Positions 41,379 to 51,618 of a stretch of DNA of 64,000 nt are shown here, one piece after another. Positions within the stretch are counted from its first letter, which is position 1. Each line of letters starts with the position of its first letter. The stretch comes from Rhizobium sp. 2MFCol3.1 (lineage in GTDB: Bacteria; Pseudomonadota; Alphaproteobacteria; Rhizobiales; Rhizobiaceae). The notes under the pieces were generated by a model. That model searched no databases. It had not been told where the DNA came from and saw only the letters and a program-made list of their open reading frames with translations. The stretch lies in the NCBI RefSeq assembly GCF_000377565.1, contig NZ_KB898366.1, positions 100,906 to 164,905 of the forward strand, given 5' to 3'. Made by a program: the position numbers and the translations under genes.

Positions 41379-43580
41379 ATGCGCAGTCTCAATTCTGATA
41401 TGAGCCGTTTCTCAGGGCGGCAGTTCACACAGCGCATCGTCTATCCCATGGCTGGGATAATGATCCTCATGATCATCGTGGTGATCGGTTTCCTGATCCT
41501 CTCCGCTCGCCAGCAAAATCGACTGGAGATCGACGGCTCGATGCGGCTCGCTACGACGGCCTTGCAGGTGAAGGCCCGTGAAGTGGGTCGGAACCTTCGC
41601 GACTATACGATACGGCCAGACGTCCATGAAAACCTTCATGATGGCATAGACCTCGGATGGGCTGTCACCGACGGGAATATTGGCGGCACCCTCTACAGCG
41701 AACTCGGCTACGAAATGGTCTTTGTCGTCGCGCCCGGGGACAAGACGATTTACAGTCTGATCGATGGCGTGCCCACGAAAGCGGACGCAATTGAGCTGAT
41801 GCCTCGTGGTCTGCGTGATCTTCTTCACGTGGCGGCAATTCAGCCGGATCCGACCACAAGCCTCATCAAGTCAGGCAGCGACGTCTATGTCGTTGCCGCC
41901 AATGGAATTCTTCCGCCGTCGATTGATCGTTCGACGATCAATCCGCGCGATCTCACGATGCTGGTCTTCGCCAAACGACTGGATCAGAAATTTCTCGACA
42001 GAATGGGACATGATTACTTGCTAAGTGATCTTACCATCTCGTTCGATGAGCAGCATGGCAAGGAAGCCTCCATCCCGCTCATGACGCAAAACCGGATGTA
42101 CCTCGGCACCATTTCGTGGTCGCCGCCCAAGCCGGGCAACCAGCTGCTTAGCTTCATCGTGCCGCCTCTAGGTATGGCACTGCTGGTGCTCGCGGCATTC
42201 TCGGTGCTGGTTGTGCGCAACGCGCGCAGATCAACGACCGCCTTGGAGGAGTCTGCCACTCGCGTAAGCCACCTCGCGCACTATGATGCCCTGACGAGCC
42301 TCCCCAACCGGGTCTTGTTTAGAGAGCGGCTGGATACAGCACTCTCACCATTAGCTCAGACGTCCCAGATTGCGGTGATTTGCCTAGATCTCGATAATTT
42401 CAAGGAGGTCAACGACAGCCTGGGCCATGCGGCAGGTGACCAGCTTCTGCAGCAAGTGTCGGAACGTCTCAGGTCGTGTATCTCCTACAACGATACGGTC
42501 GCGCGTTTGGGAGGCGACGAGTTCGCTGTTATCCAGATCGGTTCCAGCCAGCCGCACGATGCCGAAGAGCTCAGCAGAAAGCTGATAGATAGCATTCGGA
42601 CGCCCTTCATTGTCGAAGGGCACACGCTTCACATAGGCGTCAGCGTTGGCATCGCACTGGCGGACACGACGGACGGCGCGCCCGAGCGGTTGTTGAAAAA
42701 CGCAGACATTGCGCTTTACCGCGCCAAGCAGGGCGGACGGGCCACCTACCGGATATTCGAAGCACAAATGGATGCCGAGCTCCAGGAACGGCGCGGTCTC
42801 GAGTACGATCTGCGCCAGGCGGTCCTGAAGAACGAGCTTGAGCTTCACTATCAGCCACTCATTGACTTGGAGAACCAAACTGTTGCTGCGGTAGAGGCGC
42901 TGGTGCGATGGCGCCATCCGATGCGCGGACTTGTTTCGCCGGCCGACTTCATTCCGCTGGCTGAGGAAACCGGGTTGATCGTAGCAATTGGAGAATGGGT
43001 GCTGGAAACAGCCTGCAGCCAAGCGCTGGACTGGGATCGTTTGCGTATTGCCGTCAATCTCTCTCCGGTTCAATTTCGCAATCGTGAGCTCGTCGAAACG
43101 GTGCGGCAGGTTCTTCAAAGGACGGGATTGGACCCTGACCGATTGGAACTTGAGATTACCGAAAGCATCTTGATCAACGATGCTGCCGCGGCGCTCGAAA
43201 TCCTGAATGGACTGAAGTCGCTTGGCGTCAAGATTGCCATGGATGATTTCGGCACCGGCTATTCGTCGCTCGGATATCTCAACTCGTTTCCGTTCGACAA
43301 GATCAAGATCGATCGTTCCTTCATCGGCGACCTGAGCGACACTGAGAAATCGGGCGCGATCGTCAAATCGGTGATCAGCCTGGGACAAAGCCTCAAAATG
43401 GTCACGACGGCTGAGGGCGTCGAGACATCCGAGCAGGCTGCGTTTCTGCGACAACAAGGATGCGACCAAGTGCAGGGGTTCTATTTCAGCAAGCCCGTGG
43501 TGGCTAAGGAACTAGCCGCATTTGTCGAGCGGTGGAACTCCGACAAGAAACAACGGGTTCTCGAGGTTGAGGCCGCATGA
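41379..43580 (+). CDS. Membrane sensor GGDEF-EAL protein (CHASE4-like periplasmic domain)
   Basis: A 733-residue protein: TM1 (about 24-44), periplasmic CHASE4-like domain (about 50-255), TM2 (about 260-285), GGDEF with intact GGDEF (about 378-382) and EAL with EALVRW (about 505), NLSPVQF, EITES, DDFGTGYSS, KIKIDRSF and AEGVET. Both c-di-GMP catalytic sites look complete, but the RxxD inhibitory site is absent (SYND). It is monocistronic, about 110 bp before the flavin reductase gene. It should adjust c-di-GMP in response to an external signal. Confidence 0.9.
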   Translation: MRSLNSDMSRFSGRQFTQRIVYPMAGIMILMIIVVIGFLILSARQQNRLEIDGSMRLATTALQVKAREVGRNLRDYTIRPDVHENLHDGIDLGWAVTDGNIGGTLYSELGYEMVFVVAPGDKTIYSLIDGVPTKADAIELMPRGLRDLLHVAAIQPDPTTSLIKSGSDVYVVAANGILPPSIDRSTINPRDLTMLVFAKRLDQKFLDRMGHDYLLSDLTISFDEQHGKEASIPLMTQNRMYLGTISWSPPKPGNQLLSFIVPPLGMALLVLAAFSVLVVRNARRSTTALEESATRVSHLAHYDALTSLPNRVLFRERLDTALSPLAQTSQIAVICLDLDNFKEVNDSLGHAAGDQLLQQVSERLRSCISYNDTVARLGGDEFAVIQIGSSQPHDAEELSRKLIDSIRTPFIVEGHTLHIGVSVGIALADTTDGAPERLLKNADIALYRAKQGGRATYRIFEAQMDAELQERRGLEYDLRQAVLKNELELHYQPLIDLENQTVAAVEALVRWRHPMRGLVSPADFIPLAEETGLIVAIGEWVLETACSQALDWDRLRIAVNLSPVQFRNRELVETVRQVLQRTGLDPDRLELEITESILINDAAAALEILNGLKSLGVKIAMDDFGTGYSSLGYLNSFPFDKIKIDRSFIGDLSDTEKSGAIVKSVISLGQSLKMVTTAEGVETSEQAAFLRQQGCDQVQGFYFSKPVVAKELAAFVERWNSDKKQRVLEVEAA

Positions 43581-43687
43581 AAGCCGCAACGGGTCGTGGC
43601 CGCGGCTGTTCCAGCTCCAATTCTAACCATATAGACTTCTGCCGGGGCGTGACAAAGGCCGTCTCTTGATAACACGATGGAGCTCCC

Positions 43688-44260
43688 GTGAACGAGCATT
43701 TCCAACCAGTTGACCTTTCCAAAGCCTATCGGCTCGTCAATCACGGGCCAACGGTGCTGATATCGGCACGGCATGGTGACGTTCACAATGTCATGACAGC
43801 GGCCTGGTGCTGCGGGCTTGATTTCGAGCCCCCGAAACTCACTGTGGTCATCGACAAGATCGCTCACACCCGGTCGCTCATCGAAAGCACTGGCCGGTTC
43901 ATGGTGCAAATTCCAACGGCTGACCAGCTCGCCTTGGCCCAAGCGCTCGGCACGCGAAGCATGCATGATATTCCTGACAAGCTGATCTCGGCTGGCGTCA
44001 AGCTGTTCGAAGTCCCGGGTCACAATCTGCCCTTCGTTGAAGGTTGCTCGGCTTGGCTGGAGTGCCGACTTGTACCCGAGCCTCACATTCAAGAAGCCTA
44101 CGACCTGTTTGTCGGAGAGGTTTCCGCGGCCTGGGCTGACGACAGAGTGTTCACGGACGGCCGCTGGCACTTCGAAACTGCTGATCCGAAATGGCGAACG
44201 ATCCACCACGTCGCGGGCGGGCATTACTACGCGATTGGCGAGGCGATGAGCGCTGGTTAA
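43688..44260 (+). CDS. Flavin reductase family protein (DIM6/NTAB)
   Basis: A 190-residue split-barrel FMN-binding protein: VLISARHGDVHNVMTAAWCC (about 24-43) and KLTVVIDKIAHTRSLIESTG, family segments that bind FMN. The GTG start follows GGAGCTCCC. Members supply reduced flavin to monooxygenases or are stand-alone reductases. It could serve the LLM monooxygenase encoded at 27536-28855, but they are 15 kb apart. Confidence 0.83.
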   Translation: MNEHFQPVDLSKAYRLVNHGPTVLISARHGDVHNVMTAAWCCGLDFEPPKLTVVIDKIAHTRSLIESTGRFMVQIPTADQLALAQALGTRSMHDIPDKLISAGVKLFEVPGHNLPFVEGCSAWLECRLVPEPHIQEAYDLFVGEVSAAWADDRVFTDGRWHFETADPKWRTIHHVAGGHYYAIGEAMSAG

Positions 44261-44372
44261 TTGTTGAAGGTCTCGTTTCGAACGTCAACCGCCTTACTAA
44301 CCAGTCATGTCGTTCGCGCGTGGCGCTTCCGTCTGTTACGCGTTCGAGTTCCTCGTCACCGCCTTGCGCGAC

Positions 44373-45008
44373 CTACCTCACGATCACGCGCGTCCCAGGT
44401 TGGACCATCTCGTATAGCTCCTCGACATCCTGCCTGTACATCCGGAAGCAGCCGCTGGAGGCATTCGTTCTAATCGAGGAGGGATCATTGGTGCCATGAA
44501 TGCGCAATAGGCCATCAGACAGATAAATTGCTCTGGTCCCAAGTGGGTTTTGAGGGCCTGCCTTCACCACCGCCGGAAGTCTTGGGTTCTTTGCCCTCAT
44601 GCTGGCCGTTGGTCGCCATTCGGGATGCTCTCGCTTTGACACCACGCGCGTCGTTCCAAACCACTGCTTGCCTTCGCGGCCGACAGCAATCGGGTATGCG
44701 AACTCCTCGCCTTGTGATGTCGTGTAAATGAGTGTGTGCTGGCGCGTTGAAATCGTAATGGTCCCCGTACCCGCCTGGAACCTCGGTTGGCGGCGCTCCT
44801 GGTATGGTGATTGATCGCGCCGCTCCCTGTACTCGGGTTCCTGATATTGAGGCTCTTGCTCGTAATAAGGCGGAGGATAGGAACCGTATGGATCGTCGTA
44901 TCCATATCCGCCGGATCCGTCGTATCCATCATAGGGGGCATAGACTTGTGCCTCGGCCTGAACCGCTGCCAGCAGAACCATTGAGAAGATGAAGGCCAAC
45001 AATTTCAT
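44373..45008 (-). CDS. L,D-transpeptidase (YkuD domain)
   Basis: A 211-residue secreted or periplasmic protein: signal peptide (about 1-20), a Tyr/Gly/Pro-rich linker (about 22-75), then a YkuD domain with the catalytic motif IHGTNDPSSIRTNASSGCFR (His about 168, Cys about 186). L,D-transpeptidases make 3-3 peptidoglycan crosslinks or attach outer-membrane proteins to peptidoglycan, a common trait of Rhizobiaceae. The low-complexity linker likely spans the peptidoglycan. Confidence 0.88.
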   Translation of the reverse strand: MKLLAFIFSMVLLAAVQAEAQVYAPYDGYDGSGGYGYDDPYGSYPPPYYEQEPQYQEPEYRERRDQSPYQERRQPRFQAGTGTITISTRQHTLIYTTSQGEEFAYPIAVGREGKQWFGTTRVVSKREHPEWRPTASMRAKNPRLPAVVKAGPQNPLGTRAIYLSDGLLRIHGTNDPSSIRTNASSGCFRMYRQDVEELYEMVQPGTRVIVR

Positions 45009-45191
45009 TCGGTGTCATCCAATGTTTACGCATGATTGGTCCGAATTCTGTGGCGGCATCATGACGCCCAAACGAACTGGTTGAGTTAGTAGATATATGA
45101 GTTACTCGTGAAACTGCCGTTTGTGGCAGCGGGTCACAGGCGCCGAAAACGTTGGTTCATTTGTGCTTCTCCGGTTTGGTCCCCCGGCTGC

Positions 45192-47168
45192 CTACCGACT
45201 ATTGGCGCCCCGGCGGAAAACCAGGAGGATGAAGTAGGGGCATCCGATAAAGGCAGCTAGCACACCTGCGGGGATTTCATAGGGAAAGTCGACACTTCGG
45301 CCGATCCAGTCTGCTAGCATCATCAGCAACCCTCCGATGACGCTCGACATCAGCATGAACAATCCGGGGCCTTGTGAGCGGGTCATCCTTGCCATGTGCG
45401 GAGCCATGAGGCCGACAAAGCTCAGTGGCCCAACGATGAGCGTGGCGGCCGCTGTCAATGTTGCGGAAAACAACAAAAGCGTTGCGCGAGCGCGCACGGG
45501 GCGCATGCCGATCGATTGTGCAAGCGCGTCGCCCATCGGCAGGATCTCGATCCAACGCCGAAAAAGAGGAGAAAGCAGCAGCGAGAGGCCGGCAATTAAG
45601 GCGGCGATGATTGCGACTACGCCGGTGGCGCGAAACGTCGGCCCCATCGTCCATGCGAGAACGTATGTTGCGCGTGGATCGCCGCTGGCGACGATGACTG
45701 ATATGACCGAGGTGACCAGTGCGCCGACCGCCACGCCCGCGAGCATGACCGGGCCGGGTGCGAAATTGTGACGCTTGGCGACAATAAGGATGATGATCAG
45801 CGCCGCGAGCGCCCCGAGGATGCCGCCTGCCAATGGCATGATCGGCGAACTAATGCCGCCGAGAAAGAGGGCTGCAATTATGCCCAAGCCAGCACCGCCG
45901 CTCACACCCAAGCCTTCCGGGCTGGCCATGGGATTCCTCGCAACTGCCTGCAGAACGGCTCCCGCCAAGGCCAACATCGCGCCGGCGGACAGCGACGTGA
46001 GAACACGCGGCCAACGGCCGTTCACGAGGACCGACATGTCGAGGGTATTTGAGAAAACATGCTCGGTCAGCGACAGGCCGGCGACGACAACCATCAACAC
46101 GGCCGACAGCGGCAGTGCGAGGTTTCGGGTGATCGGGGCCATCATCCGGTGGCTACCTTCGGCGCTTGCCTGGAGTGGAGCCGGCGGCACCTCGCGCAGC
46201 ATGAACAGCATCGCGAGCGCACCGGCGAGCGCGGTTATCGCTCCAGTCGGCACTTCTCCTATGGCGGGCGTAACTACGAGGACGATACCATCCGCCATCA
46301 GCAACAAGGCACCACCCATCACGGCTCCCCAGAGAAGCCTTTGCGTAAACGTGCGCGCACCGGCGAGCCGCGCGATGTGAGGGGCGGCCAGGCCAATGAA
46401 CGCGATCACGCCAATGCGAGCAACGACCATCGCCGACAGCACCGTCGCCAGAACAAGAACGGCCAAGCGCAGCTTCGAAGGCGATACCCCAAGGCTGCGA
46501 GCGCCGGCATCGTCAAGCCCGGCGGTCGCAAGCGGTCGCACGAAAAGCAGGAGCGCTGGGATCAGAACCAGCATCCGCAATGACAGTGCGGCGGCATTGG
46601 AAAAGTCGTTCTGGATAAGCGAGCCACTTCCCCAGATGAACACGCTTCGCAGATACTCGTGATTGAACAGCGCCATAACGACCGACGCGGAGCCGGCCGC
46701 AAAGCTGACGATCATTCCCGATAGAAGCAGCGTGACGGGCGCAAAACCGCTCCTGGCCGCAAGTCCGCAAACGAGAGCGACGGCCGCCAATGCACCAATG
46801 ATGCCGGCAACTTCGCGCTGCTCGGCAGAGACGCTGGCAACGGTGAGGGAAGCGACCGTGACCGCCAGTTGAGCGCCCGAGAGAACGCCGAGCGTCGACG
46901 GTTCTGCCAGCGGATTTTTCAGGAGCTGCTGGAAGATCGTGCCCGTGAAACCGAGGGCGGTTCCGGCAAGAACGGCAACCGCCATGCGAGGCAGCAGGGA
47001 GAAGTGCACATAGGCCTGGCCAAAGAGTGTGAGGTCTGGATCGAAAAACGCCCCGAAAAGGCGATCAAGTGAGACATATCTCAGTTGGCCCATCAGGCAG
47101 AGAACAAGCGCCACCAGCATGGCAAGGCAATAGGCGCGGGCAGGCGTCAAGAATGGGTTCCTACGCAA
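45192..47168 (-). CDS. fhuB: FhuB-type double-length siderophore ABC permease
   Basis: A roughly 658-residue protein made of two fused FecCD/BtuC permease halves (about 1-325 and 345-655). Each half has a coupling loop (IAFIGLAAPHIARL and LSFVGLMAPHMARM). This fusion is typical of FhuB, the ferric-hydroxamate permease. It overlaps the end of fhuD and no ATG lies nearby; a TTG at 47168 with AAGG upstream is the most plausible start, but this is uncertain. Last gene of the locus. No ATPase gene (fhuC) is present next to it. Confidence 0.85.
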   Translation of the reverse strand: MRRNPFLTPARAYCLAMLVALVLCLMGQLRYVSLDRLFGAFFDPDLTLFGQAYVHFSLLPRMAVAVLAGTALGFTGTIFQQLLKNPLAEPSTLGVLSGAQLAVTVASLTVASVSAEQREVAGIIGALAAVALVCGLAARSGFAPVTLLLSGMIVSFAAGSASVVMALFNHEYLRSVFIWGSGSLIQNDFSNAAALSLRMLVLIPALLLFVRPLATAGLDDAGARSLGVSPSKLRLAVLVLATVLSAMVVARIGVIAFIGLAAPHIARLAGARTFTQRLLWGAVMGGALLLMADGIVLVVTPAIGEVPTGAITALAGALAMLFMLREVPPAPLQASAEGSHRMMAPITRNLALPLSAVLMVVVAGLSLTEHVFSNTLDMSVLVNGRWPRVLTSLSAGAMLALAGAVLQAVARNPMASPEGLGVSGGAGLGIIAALFLGGISSPIMPLAGGILGALAALIIILIVAKRHNFAPGPVMLAGVAVGALVTSVISVIVASGDPRATYVLAWTMGPTFRATGVVAIIAALIAGLSLLLSPLFRRWIEILPMGDALAQSIGMRPVRARATLLLFSATLTAAATLIVGPLSFVGLMAPHMARMTRSQGPGLFMLMSSVIGGLLMMLADWIGRSVDFPYEIPAGVLAAFIGCPYFILLVFRRGANSR

Positions 47169-48051
47169 AACCAAGGGCCTTTCGAAGAACGTCGGCAAAG
47201 CGCATGGCCGATGGGAACGCCCCGAACACCCAGGTCGGCGCAATGCTGGCGACATCGCCACGTTGCACCGCAGGCAGCGACCGCCAGAGCGCGCTTTTAA
47301 GGAACGCATCGGGAGGGCCGGGTTCGATGATCAGCAGTCGCGCCTCAGGGTGTCGGGCGATGGCGTCGAGGCCGGCGGTCGCAAAGCCCCAATTGTTGGT
47401 GGGCTCGTTCCAGGCATTTGTGATGCTGATCGTTGCCAACACGTCGTCGAACAGGCTTCCGGCGCCGTAGATATCGATAACGCGGTCATCCGTGAATTTG
47501 ATGATCAGCAACGGGCGCCCGTCATAGGTGCGCATTTCTGTCTTGATGGCGTCGAGCCTCGTATAGCTGCGATCAAGGAACGCTTCGGCTGCTGCGCTGT
47601 GCGCGATACGCTGGCCGATCGCAATCAACGCCTCGTGCGATCGCCGCAAGGGCTGCTGTTCGGCGGTATAAAGCGGCAGCGCCATGGTCGGCGCGATGTC
47701 CTGCAATCGCGCTTCAGAGACGCCGTAATTGGCCTGCGACAAGATCAGGTCCGGTTGCAGCGACCTCAGCAGCTCCATATTGGGCCACGAACGAAGGCCA
47801 AGATCGATCGTGCCTTTCGGAAGCGCTGGCACGACAACGCGGTCACCATAAAGCGGCGCTTCCGCGACAGCCTGCGGTGCGACGTCGATCGCAAGAAGGC
47901 TTTCGGCCCAGCCCCAATCCAGGACCGCGATTTTGGGGGCACTAGGCGCGGCCGACGAAACACGCGGCATCATGAACGCCGCGAACGCGGCGGCAAATTG
48001 CCGCCGCGTCAGTTGACCGGGATAGGGTTGTGGGGACTTCGCCACCGTCAC
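47161..48051 (-). CDS. fhuD: FhuD-type ferric-siderophore binding protein
   Basis: A 296-residue class III periplasmic binding protein with a Tat-like signal (LTRRQFAAAFAAFMMPRVSSA), then PKIAVLDWGWAESLLAIDVAPQAV and PDLILSQANYGVSEARLQDI as in FhuD. The GTG start at 48051 overlaps the TonB-receptor stop (GTGA), and the 3' end overlaps fhuB. It should carry ferric hydroxamate siderophore from the outer-membrane receptor to FhuB. Confidence 0.87.
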   Translation of the reverse strand: MTVAKSPQPYPGQLTRRQFAAAFAAFMMPRVSSAAPSAPKIAVLDWGWAESLLAIDVAPQAVAEAPLYGDRVVVPALPKGTIDLGLRSWPNMELLRSLQPDLILSQANYGVSEARLQDIAPTMALPLYTAEQQPLRRSHEALIAIGQRIAHSAAAEAFLDRSYTRLDAIKTEMRTYDGRPLLIIKFTDDRVIDIYGAGSLFDDVLATISITNAWNEPTNNWGFATAGLDAIARHPEARLLIIEPGPPDAFLKSALWRSLPAVQRGDVASIAPTWVFGAFPSAMRFADVLRKALGFA

Positions 48052-50531
48052 CAGCTGTATTTCAAGGTGGCGTAGACGGTGCGCCCTTCGCCCCAATAGC
48101 ATCCGGTCGCCGCAATGCAGGTCGACACGTATTTGCGATCGAACAGGTTGCTGACGTTGATCGATGCCTTCAGGCCCTCCAGCTTTGGATTGGCCTTGCC
48201 GAAGTCATAACGCACGGCGGCGTCGAAGACGGTATAGCTCGGGATGTCGAACTTGTTGGCATTGTCGCCGAATGTCTGGCCCGTGTAGCGCGCGCCGGCG
48301 CCCAGGCTCAGGCCGTCCCAGTTGGTCGAGCTCTGCAAGGCGTAGTCGAGCCAAACGGACGCCTGGTTGCGTGGCACGAAGGCAAAGCGGTTGCCTTCGT
48401 TGCTGACACCTGCAGCATTCGGATTATCCTTGGTGATTTCGCTGTCGGTATAGGCGTAGGAGGCGATCACCGAGAAGGCATCGCTCAGCTCGGCCTTTCC
48501 TTCGATCTCGACGCCCTTCATCGTGACCTGGCCCGTCTGGACCCGGAAATTCGTATTGATCGGATCTGGCGACAGCACATTGTCTTGAGTGAGGTGATAT
48601 GCGGACAGCGTAACGAAGCTGTTCATGCCTTCAGGCTGGTATTTCACGCCGACTTCGAACTGCTCGCCCGTCGTCGGATTGAAGGCATTTCCGAGCCGAT
48701 CCGTACCGCTGGCGGGGTTGAAGGATGTCGAGTAGCCCGCGTAGGGCGAAATTCCATTGTCGAAATTATAGACGACGCCCGTCTTCCAGGTGAAACGTCC
48801 GTCGGTCTGGTCGACGAGGGTGTTGGACGAACTTGTCCGCGTCCGCGTATCGGTGTTGGCCCAGTCATAGCGGCCACCGATGGAAAACGCGAAGCGGTCC
48901 CACTCGATCTGGTCCTGGGCATAGATGCCGAGCTGGCTGCGATGTTGATCAATTCTCGTCGCGATAGGCGGTCTCATGACGGTGCTGGCGCCGTAGTTGG
49001 GATCGTAGGCGTTGAAAGGCGTCAGGATGCCCGCAAGCGCGGATTCCTCGTAGCGGCTGCTTTCGTAGGAGTAGTCGAGCCCGAAGAGAGCGGTGTGTTC
49101 AAGCGCACCAGTCGAAAATTTGGCAACGGCCTGGTTGTCGACGGTGGCCGCGCGCGCACTTTCGGGGAAAGCCCAGGCGTAGCGATAGAAGCCTGCGGGA
49201 TTGCACACCGCGGTCGGGCAATAGGGCTGGACGCGCTGCGTGTCGGTTCCGATGTAGGAATAACGCAGGTTCTGGCGAACGGTCCACGTATCATCGAACT
49301 CGTGCTCGAATTCGTATCCGACCGATGCCTGGTCGCTCTTGTAATAGTCGTAGCCGGGTGCGCCGGGAAAGGCGCCGCGCGACAACTCGGGATAGATGCT
49401 GGTGTAAAGCGTGCCGTTTGCGGGCAGCGCTGGCGCGCCACCACCGCCCGGCGAATAGATCTTCTGATAGTCGGCGTGAACCGTAAGGGACGTTGCTGCG
49501 TCCGGCTGGAACGTGAACGACGGCGCGATGTAGGCCTTCCGTTCCTTGACGAAATCGTACTGGGTATCGGTGATGCGGCCGACGCCGACGATGCGGTAGA
49601 GGAAGGCATCGTCACCGCCGACTGGGCCGCCGAGATCAAATGCCGTCTGGACGCGATTATCGGTCCCCAGCTGCAGCTCGACCTCGTTCTTGGCTGTTGC
49701 ACTCGGTCGCTTCGACACCATGTTGATCAAGCCACCCGGCTCGCCTTGGCCATAAAGGACGGACGAGGGGCCCTTCAGGACTTCCGCTCGCTCCAGGCTG
49801 TAGGGCTCCACGCGTGGCTGCGCATAGCCACGCGAGCCGAAGGGCAAGCGAAGGCCGTCGAGATAACGCCCCGGGCGGAAGCCGCGGATGGTGAACCAAT
49901 CGTAGCGCGAATCGTCGCCAAACTGGCTGATGACGCCAGGCGTATAGCGCAGCGCCTGCGTCAGTGTCGCGGAGCCTTGCGCCGTCATTTGATCCTTGGT
50001 GACCACGTTGATGGCCTGCGGTGTCTCCTTGAGCGACGTGTCGGTCTTCGTTCCAGTCGCGCTCTGTCTGGCAACAATGCCGTCGACGGGGCCGAGCGCA
50101 TTCTCACCAGTCACGCTGATCGGCTGAAGCATGGTCGACCCATCCGAGGGAGCAACACTGACGCCTCCGGCCGGGTTGACCAGGACGACAGTATTCGCTG
50201 ACGAGAAGTGGTAGGACAGACCCGTTCCAGCCAGAAGTCGCGACAGCCCGGCTTCGGCAGGCATGTCACCCGAGAGCCCTGACGTGCGCAGGTTGCCAGG
50301 CATTGCGCCATCGAAAACGACGTCGACGCCCGTGATCGATGAGTAGCGGACGAGCGCGGCCGATAGCGACTGGCTCGGTATCGAGAATTGATAGCTTTTG
50401 CCGGCGGTTTGGGCATGAAGCGTCGTCGATGCCGTAATCGGGAAAAAGACGACACAGGTCGCCAGAAGAACCCCACGCGCCATCTTCAGCTTGCTTCGAC
50501 GATCTCTTCCGAAATAGTTCAACACAGACAC
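48048..50531 (-). CDS. TonB-dependent siderophore receptor with N-terminal signalling (STN) domain
   Basis: An 827-residue outer-membrane receptor: signal peptide (about 17-42), an STN signalling domain (about 48-115, YQFSIPSQSLSAALVRYS), plug (about 165-290, ETPQAINVVTKDQM and GEPGGLINMVSKRPS) and a 22-strand barrel ending in an aromatic residue (LKYSW). The STN domain matches the FecR and FecI genes upstream, so ligand binding should induce its own transcription. The GTG start at 50531 follows AAGGGGG. FhuA/FoxA-like hydroxamate receptors are the closest type; ligand not certain. Confidence 0.9.
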   Translation of the reverse strand: MSVLNYFGRDRRSKLKMARGVLLATCVVFFPITASTTLHAQTAGKSYQFSIPSQSLSAALVRYSSITGVDVVFDGAMPGNLRTSGLSGDMPAEAGLSRLLAGTGLSYHFSSANTVVLVNPAGGVSVAPSDGSTMLQPISVTGENALGPVDGIVARQSATGTKTDTSLKETPQAINVVTKDQMTAQGSATLTQALRYTPGVISQFGDDSRYDWFTIRGFRPGRYLDGLRLPFGSRGYAQPRVEPYSLERAEVLKGPSSVLYGQGEPGGLINMVSKRPSATAKNEVELQLGTDNRVQTAFDLGGPVGGDDAFLYRIVGVGRITDTQYDFVKERKAYIAPSFTFQPDAATSLTVHADYQKIYSPGGGGAPALPANGTLYTSIYPELSRGAFPGAPGYDYYKSDQASVGYEFEHEFDDTWTVRQNLRYSYIGTDTQRVQPYCPTAVCNPAGFYRYAWAFPESARAATVDNQAVAKFSTGALEHTALFGLDYSYESSRYEESALAGILTPFNAYDPNYGASTVMRPPIATRIDQHRSQLGIYAQDQIEWDRFAFSIGGRYDWANTDTRTRTSSSNTLVDQTDGRFTWKTGVVYNFDNGISPYAGYSTSFNPASGTDRLGNAFNPTTGEQFEVGVKYQPEGMNSFVTLSAYHLTQDNVLSPDPINTNFRVQTGQVTMKGVEIEGKAELSDAFSVIASYAYTDSEITKDNPNAAGVSNEGNRFAFVPRNQASVWLDYALQSSTNWDGLSLGAGARYTGQTFGDNANKFDIPSYTVFDAAVRYDFGKANPKLEGLKASINVSNLFDRKYVSTCIAATGCYWGEGRTVYATLKYSW

Positions 50532-50631
50532 TCACGCCCCCTTGGAAACAAAGTCGGACCCCGGTGATGCGGGGCTTCAAACAAGGGGACGAACGAGATC
50601 GGAAAAAACCTGAGTGCGTTTTGAATATTTT

Positions 50632-51579
50632 TTATCGTGGGTAGATCAGCGCCAACCAGGGAGAATAGGTGTCTACGCGAATGGGCAGGCCATGCTCCAA
50701 TGTTTGAAGGATATTGCCCGCCCGCCTGATGTCGACGATCAAAGTGACCGGCCGTCTTGCAAGCCCGCTGTCCATGACGATCATCTTGCCGCGGCGCCAT
50801 TTCGACAACGCTCGAACGGCGTCTTCCAGGGGCGTCGAGATGAAGACCAGCTTGCCGTCGCGCCAGGAAAGCCGGGACCCGACATCGGTTTCGGATGGCT
50901 TGGAGATCCTGTCGTTGGCAAACACGACGGATTGACCCTCCTGCACTTCGGTGGCCTCAAAGGGTGAGGACACGCGGACCGAATGTTCGGCAACAGCGAC
51001 AATGATGCGATCGTCTTCTTCGGAAACCGAGAACTGCGTTCCGAGTGCAACGGTCTTGAGCGTCCCGGCACTAACGACAAAGGGGCGAGAGCTGTCGCTT
51101 GCGACTGTGAAAAATGCCTCTCCCTCCACCAGGGTGACGACGCGCTGTGTCGCCGTGTAGGCAAGCGAGATGGCCGATGCAGTGGAAAGCTCGGCGGTCG
51201 ATCCATCCGGTAGCGTGACGGTTCTGGTCTCGCCTTTCCCTGTCCTGAAGTCCGCGGGCAGGGGGCGCATGTAGGCGGCCGTAGCGAGGGCGGATGAGGC
51301 AACTACCAGAAGCGCGCCGCCCGTCTTCAACAGCTTGCGACGCGAAAGGCGCACCGGTTCCGATCTGTCCGGCACCATGCCGGCGCCGAGCCAAAGCCGC
51401 TCAATGTCGGCATAGGCTGCTGCGTGCGACGGATCGGCTTCCAGCCATGCTCTGAAATCTGCCAGATCATTCGGTGTTGCACTGTCATCCAGCAAACGCG
51501 CAAACCATTCGGCGGCGCTTCGAGACGCATTGGCTGATGCTTGCTGCGATTTTCCGATGGGGTCGTGCATATTTCTCAC
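50632..51579 (-). CDS. FecR-family anti-sigma / sigma regulator
   Basis: A 315-residue inner-membrane protein: cytoplasmic DUF4880-type N-terminus (about 20-65, AAEWFARLLDDSATPNDLADF and DPSHAAAYADIERLW), a single TM segment (about 85-105) preceded by RLSRRKLLKTGG, and a periplasmic FecR domain (about 110-210) with a C-terminal STN-contact region. It relays receptor occupancy to the sigma factor encoded 39 bp upstream. The start may instead be the ATG at 51570. Confidence 0.88.
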   Translation of the reverse strand: MRNMHDPIGKSQQASANASRSAAEWFARLLDDSATPNDLADFRAWLEADPSHAAAYADIERLWLGAGMVPDRSEPVRLSRRKLLKTGGALLVVASSALATAAYMRPLPADFRTGKGETRTVTLPDGSTAELSTASAISLAYTATQRVVTLVEGEAFFTVASDSSRPFVVSAGTLKTVALGTQFSVSEEDDRIIVAVAEHSVRVSSPFEATEVQEGQSVVFANDRISKPSETDVGSRLSWRDGKLVFISTPLEDAVRALSKWRRGKMIVMDSGLARRPVTLIVDIRRAGNILQTLEHGLPIRVDTYSPWLALIYPR

Positions 51580-51618
51580 GGTTTCCGCCCGCTATAGTGT
51601 CGATCCGGTCGCCGGTGA

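Noticed and set aside
48030..50201. Very long plus-strand reading frame (723 codons) opposite the TonB receptor
   Set aside because: An antisense shadow of a GC-rich gene; composition is Arg/Ala/Gly-rich without domain features, and the receptor on the other strand is unmistakable.
50559..50574. CCCCG-GTGATG-CGGGG hairpin between fecR and the receptor gene
   Set aside because: Short stem, no T-run; common by chance in this base composition.
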